Origin: Novosphingobium sp. PC22D
GTDB lineage: Bacteria > Pseudomonadota > Alphaproteobacteria > Sphingomonadales > Sphingomonadaceae
Reading direction: 5' to 3'
NCBI RefSeq assembly: GCF_002556635.1
Contig: NZ_MWMO01000001.1
Coordinates: forward strand, 310,001-374,000
DNA: 64,000 nt
This document shows positions 32,234 to 40,138 of this stretch, one piece after another. The notes beneath the pieces were generated by a model. It was not told the DNA's origin. It searched no databases and saw only the letters and a program-made list of their open reading frames with translations. A program made the position numbers and the translations under genes. Position 1 is the stretch's first letter. Each line of letters opens with the position of its first letter.

Positions 32234-32653
32234 ATGACCCAATGCCCCGTCGAGGATCGCCTGGCGATCCAGGACCTGCTGATCGCCTATGCCCACGCCG
32301 TCGACAGCCTGCACGATCTCGACGGCATCTGCGATGTCTTCGTCGAGGACGCCGTGTTCGATCTATCCGGGATCGGCTTCCCCAGCCTCAACGGGACCGG
32401 CGAGATCCGCACGTTCTTCGAGGACACCTTCGCGGCGATGTCGGCGCACGCGCACTATCTCACCAATTTCGCGATCACCGCCTATACCGGCGATACCGCC
32501 TCGATCCGCGCCTACGTGATCGGCATGGGCAAGTACAAGGCGGGCGGCGGGATTACCGTCCACGGCCGCTACTACTTCGACGTGGTGCGCACCGATACAG
32601 GCTGGAAGGCGACGCGCTACACCATGGATTTCCTGATCCCGCCCGAAGGCTGA
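32234..32653 (+). CDS. SnoaL/NTF2-like protein
   Basis: A 139-residue SnoaL_4-type protein: Val-Glu-Asp-Arg-Leu-Ala-Ile-Gln-Asp-Leu-Leu-Ile-Ala-Tyr-Ala-His-Ala-Val-Asp, Val-Phe-Val-Glu-Asp-Ala-Val-Phe-Asp, Ala-His-Tyr-Leu-Thr-Asn-Phe, and Tyr-Tyr-Phe-Asp-Val-Val-Arg. A Tyr/Asp/His set typical of ketosteroid-isomerase-like active sites is present. It is the third NTF2-fold gene in this cluster and the last gene of the SnoaL-Rieske-VOC operon. AAGGACA precedes the ATG. Confidence 0.82.
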   Translation: MTQCPVEDRLAIQDLLIAYAHAVDSLHDLDGICDVFVEDAVFDLSGIGFPSLNGTGEIRTFFEDTFAAMSAHAHYLTNFAITAYTGDTASIRAYVIGMGKYKAGGGITVHGRYYFDVVRTDTGWKATRYTMDFLIPPEG

Positions 32654-32660
32654 TGCGTGC

Positions 32661-33440
32661 TCAGACTTGCGTGAAGCCGCCGTCCATCACCAGTTCGTCG
32701 CAGGTCATGAAGCTCGAGGCCTCAGAGGCGAGGAACACCACGCCGCCGGCCATTTCCTCGGCCTTGCCGAGGCGGCCGATGGGATGGGCGATGTTCATCG
32801 CCGCGATCGAGGCCTCGACCGAGGGCGCCGCGCCGAGTTCGACGTAGCGCTGCATGATCGAGCTCAACATCGGCGTGTCGATCCCGCCCGGATGCACCGA
32901 GTTGACCCGGATGTTGTAGCCCAGCGCCGCGAATTCGGCGCCCAGGCACTTGGACAGCATGCGGATCGCCGCCTTGCTGGTGCAGTAGGCGGCATTGAAC
33001 GCGGCGCCGTTGATCCCGCCAACGCTCGAGAAGTTGATCACCGAGGCGCCCGTCTTACGCGCCTTGCCGCCGGCCTTGAGCAGGTCGAGCATGACCTGGC
33101 AGCCGATGATCGCGCTGTCGACGTTGACGGCGTTGACCTTGTGGAACTGCTCGAGCGGTGTGTCCTCGAACCGGGTGACGATCGAGAAGCCGGCATTGTT
33201 GACCAGCGCGTCGAGCCGTCCATGCTTCTCGCCGACCAGCTTTGCCACCGCGCGCCAGTCGGCCTCACTGGTGACGTCGTGCCTGAGGTAGTGGTCGGCG
33301 CCCTCGATCTCGGCGTTTTCGGCGAGATCGGTGGCGACGACGCTCGCGCCCGCCGCTTTCATGCCCTTGACGATCTCGCGGCCGATGCCGCCCGCCGCCC
33401 CGGTGACGACGGCGACGACCTCTGGCAGGGCGATGCTCAT
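32661..33440 (-). CDS. SDR family oxidoreductase
   Basis: A 259-residue classical SDR: Thr-Gly-Ala-Ala-Gly-Gly-Ile-Gly cofactor loop, Asp after beta-2 (Ala-Thr-Asp-Leu, NAD preference), Asn-Asn-Ala-Gly, Phe-Ser-Ser-Val, and Tyr-Cys-Thr-Ser-Lys. It is the last of three consecutive SDR genes on the minus strand (19 bp after the previous one) and convergent with the SnoaL gene. It is presumably an alcohol/ketone step in the same catabolic route. Confidence 0.87.
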   Translation of the reverse strand: MSIALPEVVAVVTGAAGGIGREIVKGMKAAGASVVATDLAENAEIEGADHYLRHDVTSEADWRAVAKLVGEKHGRLDALVNNAGFSIVTRFEDTPLEQFHKVNAVNVDSAIIGCQVMLDLLKAGGKARKTGASVINFSSVGGINGAAFNAAYCTSKAAIRMLSKCLGAEFAALGYNIRVNSVHPGGIDTPMLSSIMQRYVELGAAPSVEASIAAMNIAHPIGRLGKAEEMAGGVVFLASEASSFMTCDELVMDGGFTQV

Positions 33441-33459
33441 TTCGGAGTCCCTTCGTGGT

Positions 33460-34293
33460 TCATTGGGCGGTCCAGCCGCCGTCGATGACCAGTTCGGCGC
33501 CGGTCATGTAGGAACTGTCCGAACTGGCGAGGAAGAAGGCCGCGCCGGCGAGTTCGGAAGGATCGGCGAGGCGGCCGATCGGCGTCTTTTGCGAGCCCAT
33601 GTCGACGAGGTCCTGCGGCTTGTCGGCGACGCCGCTGTCGACCCAGCGCTGGAAGCCGGCCTGGAGCAGCGGCGTTACGACGAAGCCGGGGTGCAGCGAA
33701 TTGGCCCGGATCGGCATGCGCTTTTCTGCGAATTCGAGCGCGATCGACTTCGTGAACATCCGCACCGCGCCCTTGCTGGCGTTGTATCCGGCGACCTCGC
33801 TCATGCCGACGAGGCCCATGATCGAGCTGACGTTGATGATCGAGGCGCCGCCGCGCACCTCGGCGCCGCTCTGCTCCATCAGCGGCACGAAGGTGCGCAC
33901 GCCCAGGAACACGCCGTCGACGTTGATTGCCATGATCTTGCGCCAACCCTCCATCGAGAGCGAGGCAACCGCGCCGGTGAGATCGATCCCGGCATTGTTG
34001 ACGAGCACATGGAGCCTGCCGTGTCGCTCCGCGACCGCGTCGCGTACCGCCTGCCAGTCATCCTCGCTGGTCACGTTGGCCTGCACGTAGCTTGCCGCTT
34101 GCCCCAGCCGGTCGAGCGTTTCGGTCGCGTAGTCGGTGCCGGGGTCTTCGAGGTCGGTTAGAACGACTTCGGCGCCTTCGGCGAGAAACCGCTCGACGCA
34201 GGCGAGGCCGATGCCGCGCAGGCCGCCCGTCACCAGCGCGACCCGGCCCGGGAGCCGCTGTGCGCCGAGCCCGGTCGGATCGAGCGCGCTCAT
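33460..34293 (-). CDS. SDR family oxidoreductase
   Basis: A 277-residue classical SDR: Gly-Gly-Leu-Arg-Gly-Ile-Gly loop, Thr-Asp-Leu-Glu after beta-2 (NAD), Asn-Asn-Ala-Gly-Ile, Val-Ser-Ser-Ile-Met, and Tyr-Asn-Ala-Ser-Lys. Its ATG overlaps the stop of the upstream SDR (ATGA), so the pair is translationally coupled. Three adjacent, mutually different SDRs suggest successive or stereospecific oxidations of hydroxyl groups on one scaffold. Confidence 0.87.
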   Translation of the reverse strand: MSALDPTGLGAQRLPGRVALVTGGLRGIGLACVERFLAEGAEVVLTDLEDPGTDYATETLDRLGQAASYVQANVTSEDDWQAVRDAVAERHGRLHVLVNNAGIDLTGAVASLSMEGWRKIMAINVDGVFLGVRTFVPLMEQSGAEVRGGASIINVSSIMGLVGMSEVAGYNASKGAVRMFTKSIALEFAEKRMPIRANSLHPGFVVTPLLQAGFQRWVDSGVADKPQDLVDMGSQKTPIGRLADPSELAGAAFFLASSDSSYMTGAELVIDGGWTAQ

Positions 34294-35066
34294 ACGCCCA
34301 TCATCCCTGCGGTGGTCGCGCCGTCGATGACGTATTCGCTGCCCGAGACGAAGCGCGATTCGTCGCTGCCGAGCCAGGCGACGAGCGCGGCCACTTCCTC
34401 GACGCTCGCCATGCGCTTCAGCGGGCTCATGCCCTCGTAGGCGGCGCGCGTGGCGGCGGGATCGCCCGAGCCTTCGATGATGTTGCGGATCATCGCGGTC
34501 TCGACGACGCCGGGCAGGATCGCGTTGACGCGGATCGCGTAGCCCTGGTTGCCGCAGTGCACCGCCGCCGACTTCACCAGCGCCACGACCGCCGCCTTGG
34601 TGACCGAATAGGCGACGAAATTGCCCATCGCGCGGTGCGCGTTCATCGAGGAATTGACCACGATCGCGCCGGTCGGACCTTGCGCGTTGCGCTTCATCGC
34701 GCGGATCGCGTGCTGGACGGTCAGCATCGCGCCCGTCTGGTTCACGCCGACGACCTTGTTCCAGCCGTCCATCGTGATGTCCTCGACGCTGGCGTCTCCG
34801 CTTTCGGTCCCGGCATTGGCGAAGGCGATGTCGAGCCGGCCGAAGTCTGCGAGGATCATGTCGGTCAATTCCGGCCAGGCGGCGGCATCGGTCACGTCGT
34901 GCTTGTGAAAGCGGGCGCCGGTCGCGGCGCAGACCTGCTCGGCCGCGGCGGCGTTCGAGCCGGTGAAGACGACCCGCGCGCCTTCGGCGGCAAGCCGACC
35001 GACCGTTCCCGCGCCGATGCCCGAGGTTCCTCCGGTGACGAGCGCCACCTTGCCTTCAAGCCGCAT
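34290..35066 (-). CDS. SDR family oxidoreductase
   Basis: A 258-residue classical SDR: Gly-Gly-Thr-Ser-Gly-Ile-Gly loop, Phe-Thr-Gly-Ser-Asn after beta-2 (no Asp, so NADP is possible), Ala-Asn-Ala-Gly, Asn-Ser-Ser-Met, and Tyr-Ser-Val-Thr-Lys. The start at 35066 (Met-Arg-Leu-Glu-Gly-Lys-Val) is where homology begins. It heads the three-gene SDR operon, divergent from the second Rieske gene across a 161-bp gap. Confidence 0.85.
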   Translation of the reverse strand: MRLEGKVALVTGGTSGIGAGTVGRLAAEGARVVFTGSNAAAAEQVCAATGARFHKHDVTDAAAWPELTDMILADFGRLDIAFANAGTESGDASVEDITMDGWNKVVGVNQTGAMLTVQHAIRAMKRNAQGPTGAIVVNSSMNAHRAMGNFVAYSVTKAAVVALVKSAAVHCGNQGYAIRVNAILPGVVETAMIRNIIEGSGDPAATRAAYEGMSPLKRMASVEEVAALVAWLGSDESRFVSGSEYVIDGATTAGMMGV

Positions 35067-35128
35067 GCCCACGGCAATCTCCCATCTGGTTCTTGGATAC
35101 CGGTTCGGCGCAATCGGCCCGTGACGCA

Positions 35129-35148
35129 ACCTATGATTTCGGCAAGGT
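35129..35148. promoter_or_regulatory. lux-box-like 20-bp inverted repeat
   Basis: ACCT (35129-35132) and AGGT (35145-35148) are separated by 12 bp, the geometry of a lux box (ACCTG-N10-CAGGT) although the fifth base does not match on either side. It sits midway in the divergent gap between the SDR operon and the second Rieske gene. A LuxR-type regulator is encoded 3.6 kb away. Confidence 0.35.
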
Positions 35149-35227
35149 GACTCACGCACCGCCACGCGCCAGAACCCAAGCAAACCGGGGAGTGCGTCCC
35201 TAAGCAACGAGAGGATACCTGACGACC

Positions 35228-36670
35228 ATGGCCGATCGCGATCCCGACATCATCGAAGGCGCCCGGCTGGGCGAAGACCGCTCGGAGGGTATTAGCTGGG
35301 CCGAGCTGATGGACCTGGACTCGGTGCCGCCGCCGCAGTTCCTGCGCGAGGAGAGCTATAGCTATCGCGGCTCCGAACCGATCCCTGCCGAGCGCTATAC
35401 GAGCGAGGAATTCGCCGCGCTCGAGCGTGAGCGGATGTGGCCCTATGTCTGGCAGTTCGCGGCGCGCGAGGAGGAACTGCCCGAGGCGGGCGACTACGTC
35501 GTATACGAGAATGCCGGGCGCTCGTTCATCCTCAGCCGCCAGGACGACGGCTCGATCCGCGCCTTCCACAATGTCTGCCTGCACCGCGGCCGCAAGCTGC
35601 GCACCGAGGACGGCAACGCCGACACCTTCACCTGCCCCTTCCACGCCTTCTCATGGAACAAGGACGCGTCTTTCAACAAGATGCCCTGCGCCTGGGACTT
35701 CCCGCACCTCAAGCCGGGCTCGATGGACCTGCCGCAGGCCGAGGTCGGCCGCTGGGCGGGCTACGTTTTCATCCGCGAGGAGAGCGGCGGGCCGAGCCTC
35801 GAGGAATACCTCGCGCCGCTGCCCGAACACTTCAAGCGCTGGCGGCATGAGGAATGCGCCACGGTGATGCACGTCGCCAAGGAAGTGCCGGCGAACTGGA
35901 AAGTGACGATGGAGGCCTTCATGGAGGCCTGGCACACGATCGTCACCCACCCGCAGCTCCTGCCCTTCACGGGCGATTCGAACGCGGCCTACTGGACCTT
36001 CGGCGACAACGTGAACGTCAACCTCGTGCCGTTCGGGGTGATGAGCCCGCACATCGTGGCAAGCGGCGGCGGCCAGGGCGAACAGTGGATCGTCGACGAG
36101 TTCATCAAGTACAACGGCCGTTCCTCCGACAACTATGACCCCGGTGCCGACCCGATGGCGATCGAGGTGCCCGAAGGCCAGAAGGCGCGCGAGGCGCTCG
36201 GCAACCGGATGCGCGAGGTCTATACCCAGCAGACCGGCTACGACCATTCGGACGCGACCGACGCCGAAGTGCTCGACGCGCTGGTCTACAACGTCTTTCC
36301 CAATTTCGGGCCCTGGGGCGGCTTCATGCCCAATATCGTCTATAGCTGGTTCCCGGGCAGCACGCCCGACACCTGCGTGATGGACGTGCGCATCCTCGCC
36401 CGGGTCAAGAAAGGCGAGCCGATCCCGCGCGCAGCGCCGCGCAAGTTCCTGCGGCTCGACCAGAAGTGGACCGAGGCCCCCGAACTTGGCGGGCTGGGCG
36501 ACGTGTTCGAGCAGGACATGGACAACCTGCCCTACGTCCAGCAGGGGCTCCACGTCTCCAAGACCGGCGACGTCAACCTCGGCAACTACCAGGAAATCCG
36601 CATTCGCCAGTTCCAGGACACGATGATGAAGTACATCAACGGGGAACTGGGCGGCTCGGCCGGGAAATGA
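35228..36670 (+). CDS. Rieske [2Fe-2S] ring-hydroxylating oxygenase, alpha subunit
   Basis: A 480-residue oxygenase. Rieske ligands are Cys117-Leu-His119 and Cys136-Pro-Phe-His139. The catalytic domain has Met-Glu-Ala-Phe-Met-Glu-Ala-Trp-His-Thr-Ile-Val-Thr-His-Pro with the iron-binding histidines. It is clearly distinct from the Rieske protein at 30339, with a longer N-terminal arm (about 50 residues before the Rieske domain). GAGAGG lies about 13 bases before the ATG. The stop overlaps the start of the ThuA-like gene. No ferredoxin or reductase partner is nearby. The substrate is unknown. Confidence 0.92.
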   Translation: MADRDPDIIEGARLGEDRSEGISWAELMDLDSVPPPQFLREESYSYRGSEPIPAERYTSEEFAALERERMWPYVWQFAAREEELPEAGDYVVYENAGRSFILSRQDDGSIRAFHNVCLHRGRKLRTEDGNADTFTCPFHAFSWNKDASFNKMPCAWDFPHLKPGSMDLPQAEVGRWAGYVFIREESGGPSLEEYLAPLPEHFKRWRHEECATVMHVAKEVPANWKVTMEAFMEAWHTIVTHPQLLPFTGDSNAAYWTFGDNVNVNLVPFGVMSPHIVASGGGQGEQWIVDEFIKYNGRSSDNYDPGADPMAIEVPEGQKAREALGNRMREVYTQQTGYDHSDATDAEVLDALVYNVFPNFGPWGGFMPNIVYSWFPGSTPDTCVMDVRILARVKKGEPIPRAAPRKFLRLDQKWTEAPELGGLGDVFEQDMDNLPYVQQGLHVSKTGDVNLGNYQEIRIRQFQDTMMKYINGELGGSAGK

Positions 36671-37467
36671 GCGCGATCGACCACGGGCCAGACCCGCTCG
36701 CGCAGGCGAGCGAGGCGGATCACCCGCCGCGCATCGATTGCGTGCTGATCGCCGGGGGCGAATGGCACGACATCGATTTCGCGCGGCTGGAACTGCTCAA
36801 GCTGCTCGCCGAGGACCCGAGCGTGCGCACCCGCGTGTTCGAGGACTTCGAGAATCTCGACGCGATCGGCGCCGCCGACATCCTCATCAGCTACACCTGC
36901 AACGTCATGCCCTCGCGCGCGGCGCAGGAGGCCCTGCGCGACTGGGTCGAGGCCGGCGGGCGCTGGTATGCGCTGCACGGGACGAACTCGATCCTCAAGC
37001 TGATGGACGACGGTCTGTTCCACGCCCTGCGCGACGCGCCGCTGATGATGGAGGTGCTGGGCAGCCAGTTCATCTCGCATCCGCCGATCGCGCCTTATAC
37101 GGTGACCGTCGCCGATCCGGGCCACGCGCTGGTCGCGGGGGTCGAGCCGTTCGAGACGACCGATGAACTCTATCACCTCGAAACGCACGGCGATCTGCAC
37201 GTGCTGCTCGAGACCGAGTGTACCGAGGAAGGCACGGGCTTCGCCGAAGCTGCCGATGCGCCCGGCATCCACCCGGTGTTGTACATCAAGCGGCGCGGCA
37301 AGGGTGCGGTGCTCTACAACACGCTCGGCCATTGCCGCGGGCACTACGACCTGCAGCCGATGGCCGAGTGGTGGCCGACGCTCGACCGCTGCGCCTGGGA
37401 GCTGCCCGTGTTCTACGATCTACTGCGTCGCGGGATCGGCTGGATCAAGGACCGCGAGGCGCCGTAG
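36667..37467 (+). CDS. ThuA-like domain protein
   Basis: A 266-residue protein of the ThuA (trehalose-utilisation) class I glutamine-amidotransferase-like fold: Cys-Val-Leu-Ile-Ala-Gly-Gly-Glu-Trp-His-Asp, Ala-Asp-Ile-Leu-Ile-Ser-Tyr-Thr-Cys-Asn, Trp-Val-Glu-Ala-Gly-Gly-Arg-Trp-Tyr-Ala-Leu-His-Gly-Thr-Asn-Ser, Asp-Glu-Leu-Tyr-His, and Tyr-Asn-Thr-Leu-Gly-His. The ThuA family participates in sugar-keto metabolism, but most members are uncharacterised. Its ATG overlaps the Rieske stop, which ties it to ring oxidation rather than sugars. No signal peptide is present. Confidence 0.82.
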   Translation: MSAIDHGPDPLAQASEADHPPRIDCVLIAGGEWHDIDFARLELLKLLAEDPSVRTRVFEDFENLDAIGAADILISYTCNVMPSRAAQEALRDWVEAGGRWYALHGTNSILKLMDDGLFHALRDAPLMMEVLGSQFISHPPIAPYTVTVADPGHALVAGVEPFETTDELYHLETHGDLHVLLETECTEEGTGFAEAADAPGIHPVLYIKRRGKGAVLYNTLGHCRGHYDLQPMAEWWPTLDRCAWELPVFYDLLRRGIGWIKDREAP

Positions 37468-37515
37468 CTCGCGCGGTATCGACCTGCGTCGAAATCTGGA
37501 GTGGAGCCTTCTCGC

Positions 37516-38634
37516 TCAGTTGAGCGCGGCCGCGTAGCGGTCGAGCGAGGCGAGCGGGCTCTCGGGCCAGCGCGAGAGCACGAGCAACCGCTTGTGGCCG
37601 CTGCCGATCGCGAGTTCGTCGGTCACGCCCATTCCACCGTGGAACTGGATCATCTCGTGGCCGAGCTTGAGCGAGGCGTCGGCGATGAAGGCGCGTGCGC
37701 CTTGCACCGTCCTGGCGAAGTCGGCGGAGCCCCAAGAGACGAGCGCGTAGTCGATCAGTGCGCGGCTTTGCTCGATCGCGATGTACTGCTCGGCCATACG
37801 GTGCTGGATCGCCTGGAAGCTGCCGAGCGGCGCACCGAACTGGTCGCGCGTGCGCAAGTAGTCGAGCGTGTCGTCGAACAGGCGCTGCATGATGCCGAGC
37901 GCCTCGGCGCTGCGTGCGAGCCCGGCGAGTTCGTCGGCCCGCGCGATCGCGTCCAGACCGCCTGAGAGCCTTGCCTCGGCACCCAGGGCCACGTTCTCCA
38001 GCGTCAGGGCAGTGGCACGGCTGCCGTCGGCGGCGGTCCAGTCGCGGGCGGCAAGTCCGGGGGCATCGGCGCCAACGAGGAACAGCGCGATGCCGTCTGC
38101 ATCGCCCGGAGCACCCGAAAGCCGGGCGGTAACGATGTAGCCGTCGGCACCGCCGCCCGCGATGGAAAAGGGCTTGGCGCCGTTGAGCGCGAAACCGTCG
38201 CCCCGCGCCTCGGCGGCGGTCTCGACCCAGATCGATCCGTCGCGCGCGCCCGCTTCGGCATGCGCGAGCGCCAGGCGCCGCTCGCCGGAGATCAGCGCGT
38301 CGAGCCATTCGTCGCGCAGCGCGTCCGACGCTGTCATCGCGAACAGCCGTCCGGCAAGCACGACCGCTTCGGCGAGCGGCTCGACCACGAGCCCGCGGCC
38401 GAGCGCTTCGAATACTGTGGCAATGCCCGTGGCATCGAGGCCAAGGCCGCCCATGTCCTCCGGAAACGGTGCCGCGATCAGGCCGAGTTCGCCCAGCAGG
38501 GCCCAATTCGTTCCGGAAAAGCCGTTGGGCTCGGACAGGAATGCCCGCCGACTGTCGTGATCGTAGTGATCGGTGACGAAGCGCTCGGTCAAGGCCTTAA
38601 GCATCTCTTCATCTTCGCTAAGATCGAAATTCAC
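37516..38634 (-). CDS. acyl-CoA dehydrogenase
   Basis: A 372-residue flavoprotein of the acyl-CoA dehydrogenase superfamily. An N-terminal helical domain (Leu-Ser-Glu-Asp-Glu-Glu-Met-Leu) is followed by Leu-Gly-Glu-Leu-Gly-Leu-Ile-Ala-Ala-Pro-Phe-Pro-Glu-Asp and a C-terminal helical domain with Tyr-Leu-Arg-Thr-Arg-Asp-Gln-Phe-Gly-Ala-Pro-Leu-Gly-Ser-Phe-Gln-Ala-Ile-Gln-His, His-Gly-Gly-Met-Gly. The middle domain lacks the usual Met-Thr-Glu-Pro FAD segment, as in the short subunit of heteromeric ChsE/FadE-type dehydrogenases that act on bulky CoA esters. It may pair with the full-length one at 41296. It is divergent from the LuxR gene. Confidence 0.85.
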   Translation of the reverse strand: MNFDLSEDEEMLKALTERFVTDHYDHDSRRAFLSEPNGFSGTNWALLGELGLIAAPFPEDMGGLGLDATGIATVFEALGRGLVVEPLAEAVVLAGRLFAMTASDALRDEWLDALISGERRLALAHAEAGARDGSIWVETAAEARGDGFALNGAKPFSIAGGGADGYIVTARLSGAPGDADGIALFLVGADAPGLAARDWTAADGSRATALTLENVALGAEARLSGGLDAIARADELAGLARSAEALGIMQRLFDDTLDYLRTRDQFGAPLGSFQAIQHRMAEQYIAIEQSRALIDYALVSWGSADFARTVQGARAFIADASLKLGHEMIQFHGGMGVTDELAIGSGHKRLLVLSRWPESPLASLDRYAAALN

Positions 38635-38782
38635 AGCCCACTCCCGCTCTTTGGATCGCCTCTAGCACTGCGGGGCGGGCAAGCTCTTCTACGCAAAAGG
38701 CTAGGGCGAAAACGCCGATATCGGGACGTCCGGTGATTGTGCCGCCCCCGTTCGCGGGCTAAGGATGTTCGCGAGAGGATAG
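38635..38782. promoter_or_regulatory. divergent promoter region of acyl-CoA dehydrogenase and LuxR genes
   Basis: The 148-bp gap holds a perfect palindrome CCGATATCGG (38715-38724) about 60 bp before the LuxR start codon. No lux-box-like ACCT-N12-AGGT was found here. The palindrome may be an autoregulatory site. Confidence 0.3.
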
Positions 38783-39550
38783 ATGTCACTACTGTCTCAA
38801 GATAAGATCGATGCGGTTCGGGTGTCTTCGCCGGACACGATCCGCCGGGCGGCGCAAGCCCTGCACCAGATCGCCATGGACTGCGGCATGCGCGCGGCGC
38901 CCGCGCACGACATCGCCGACAAGCGCACCCCCGTCGACGCCGAAGGCAACATGCTCGCGACCGAGGTTTTCGGCTGGGGGGACGACGACCGCGTCTGGTG
39001 GCGCAATTCGCGCATCGCGCTCGATTCCCCGCTGACCACGGCCTGCCGCTTCGAAGGGCAACCTTTCTGGGCCAATGCGGAGGGTTTCCGCACGCGCGAG
39101 GCCAATGCCTATCTCGAATCGATCGACATCACCAATTTCGAGCAGCGGGCCATGACCCGCGCGGCGATCGCGGTGCCGGTGCACTTGCCGTTCGGCCAGA
39201 TCGGCGCGGTCAGCTTCAATCCGCTCGACAAGACCAAGACCGACCTCGAAGAGGATTTCTACAAGTATTCCGACGCCTTCGGAATCTACGCGCGCACGTT
39301 CATCGTCACCTATGTGCAGATCATGGGGTCTGCGCAGGCGCTGCCCTCGGCCTCGCGGCTGTCGAAGCGCGAGGTCGAGTGCCTGCGCTGGGCCGCGATC
39401 GGCAAGACCGACCTCGAGATCAGCATGATCATGTCGCGCAGCCGCGCCACGGTGCGCTTTCACATCCACAATGCGGCGACCAAGCTCAACGCGGTCAACC
39501 GCAGCCAGACGGTCTTCAAGGCCGCGCAACTGGGCTATATCTCGCTCTGA
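38783..39550 (+). CDS. LuxR-family regulator with autoinducer-binding-like domain (LuxR solo)
   Basis: A 255-residue regulator. The N-terminal domain (about 20-170) resembles the autoinducer-binding domain: Arg-Ile-Ala-Leu-Asp-Ser-Pro-Leu, Pro-Phe-Trp-Ala-Asn and Phe-Gly-Gln-Ile-Gly-Ala-Val-Ser-Phe. Asp-Ser-Pro stands where acyl-homoserine-lactone receptors have Asp-Pro, so the ligand may differ. The C-terminal LuxR HTH (about 190-252) has Leu-Ser-Lys-Arg-Glu-Val-Glu-Cys-Leu-Arg-Trp and Ser-Arg-Ala-Thr-Val-Arg-Phe-His-Ile. No luxI synthase is in the window. It probably senses a pathway compound and controls the surrounding catabolic genes. Confidence 0.85.
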   Translation: MSLLSQDKIDAVRVSSPDTIRRAAQALHQIAMDCGMRAAPAHDIADKRTPVDAEGNMLATEVFGWGDDDRVWWRNSRIALDSPLTTACRFEGQPFWANAEGFRTREANAYLESIDITNFEQRAMTRAAIAVPVHLPFGQIGAVSFNPLDKTKTDLEEDFYKYSDAFGIYARTFIVTYVQIMGSAQALPSASRLSKREVECLRWAAIGKTDLEISMIMSRSRATVRFHIHNAATKLNAVNRSQTVFKAAQLGYISL

Positions 39551-39742
39551 GGTCGCCGCGAGCGGGTACGCTGCCTTCAGGCGTCCCTGCAGGCTTGGCC
39601 GTTGGGCCGCGCGAGAAGCCCGGCGGGCGATGTTTTTCCGCCCATCGCAATGGCTACCCTAGCGTTTTAGCGAGTCAAAAAGGCGGTCCGCCTGCGCCTA
39701 AGAACCCTCATGACCGGAGTCGAATACCGGGATGGGAGTACG

Positions 39743-40138
39743 ATGCGCGCGATTGCCGAAGGCCTTTTTACCGACGAGACGCCAGCACGGCTGGTGGGCG
39801 GCCGCAACCGGGAGACCGGCCGGATCGTGTTCCCGTGTCCGCCGGGCGAAAGCCACGAGCCGGTCGCGCTCGCGAGCGAGGGGACGCTGTGGTCCTATAC
39901 CGTGCAGCGCTTCCGTCCGAAGTCGCCGCCCTACGCCGGCCCGGATGCCTTCGCGCCGTGGATCGTCGCCTATGTCGAACTTGCCGGAGAAGTGATCGTC
40001 GAGGCGCGGCTTGACGCCGTCGCGTTCGACGAGGTGAAGATCGGCATGCCGCTGCGTTTCGCCCCCGCGCCGCTCGATCCGGCGGCGGCGGACAGCGTCA
40101 TGATCCCCGCGTTCGTTCCGGCGGGAGCAACGGCATGA
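39743..40138 (+). CDS. OB-fold (DUF35-type) acyl-CoA-associated protein
   Basis: A 131-residue protein with the DUF35 OB-fold: Gly-Gly-Arg-Asn-Arg-Glu-Thr-Gly-Arg-Ile-Val-Phe-Pro-Cys, Gly-Thr-Leu-Trp-Ser-Tyr-Thr-Val-Gln-Arg-Phe, Pro-Trp-Ile-Val-Ala-Tyr-Val-Glu-Leu. The Zn-ribbon is reduced to a single Cys in Phe-Pro-Cys-Pro-Pro, so zinc binding is unlikely. DUF35 proteins pair with thiolases and aldolases to form a composite acyl-CoA site. The ATG at 39743 follows GGGAG; an upstream ATG at 39710 is less likely. Its stop overlaps the thiolase start (ATGA). Confidence 0.85.
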   Translation: MRAIAEGLFTDETPARLVGGRNRETGRIVFPCPPGESHEPVALASEGTLWSYTVQRFRPKSPPYAGPDAFAPWIVAYVELAGEVIVEARLDAVAFDEVKIGMPLRFAPAPLDPAAADSVMIPAFVPAGATA

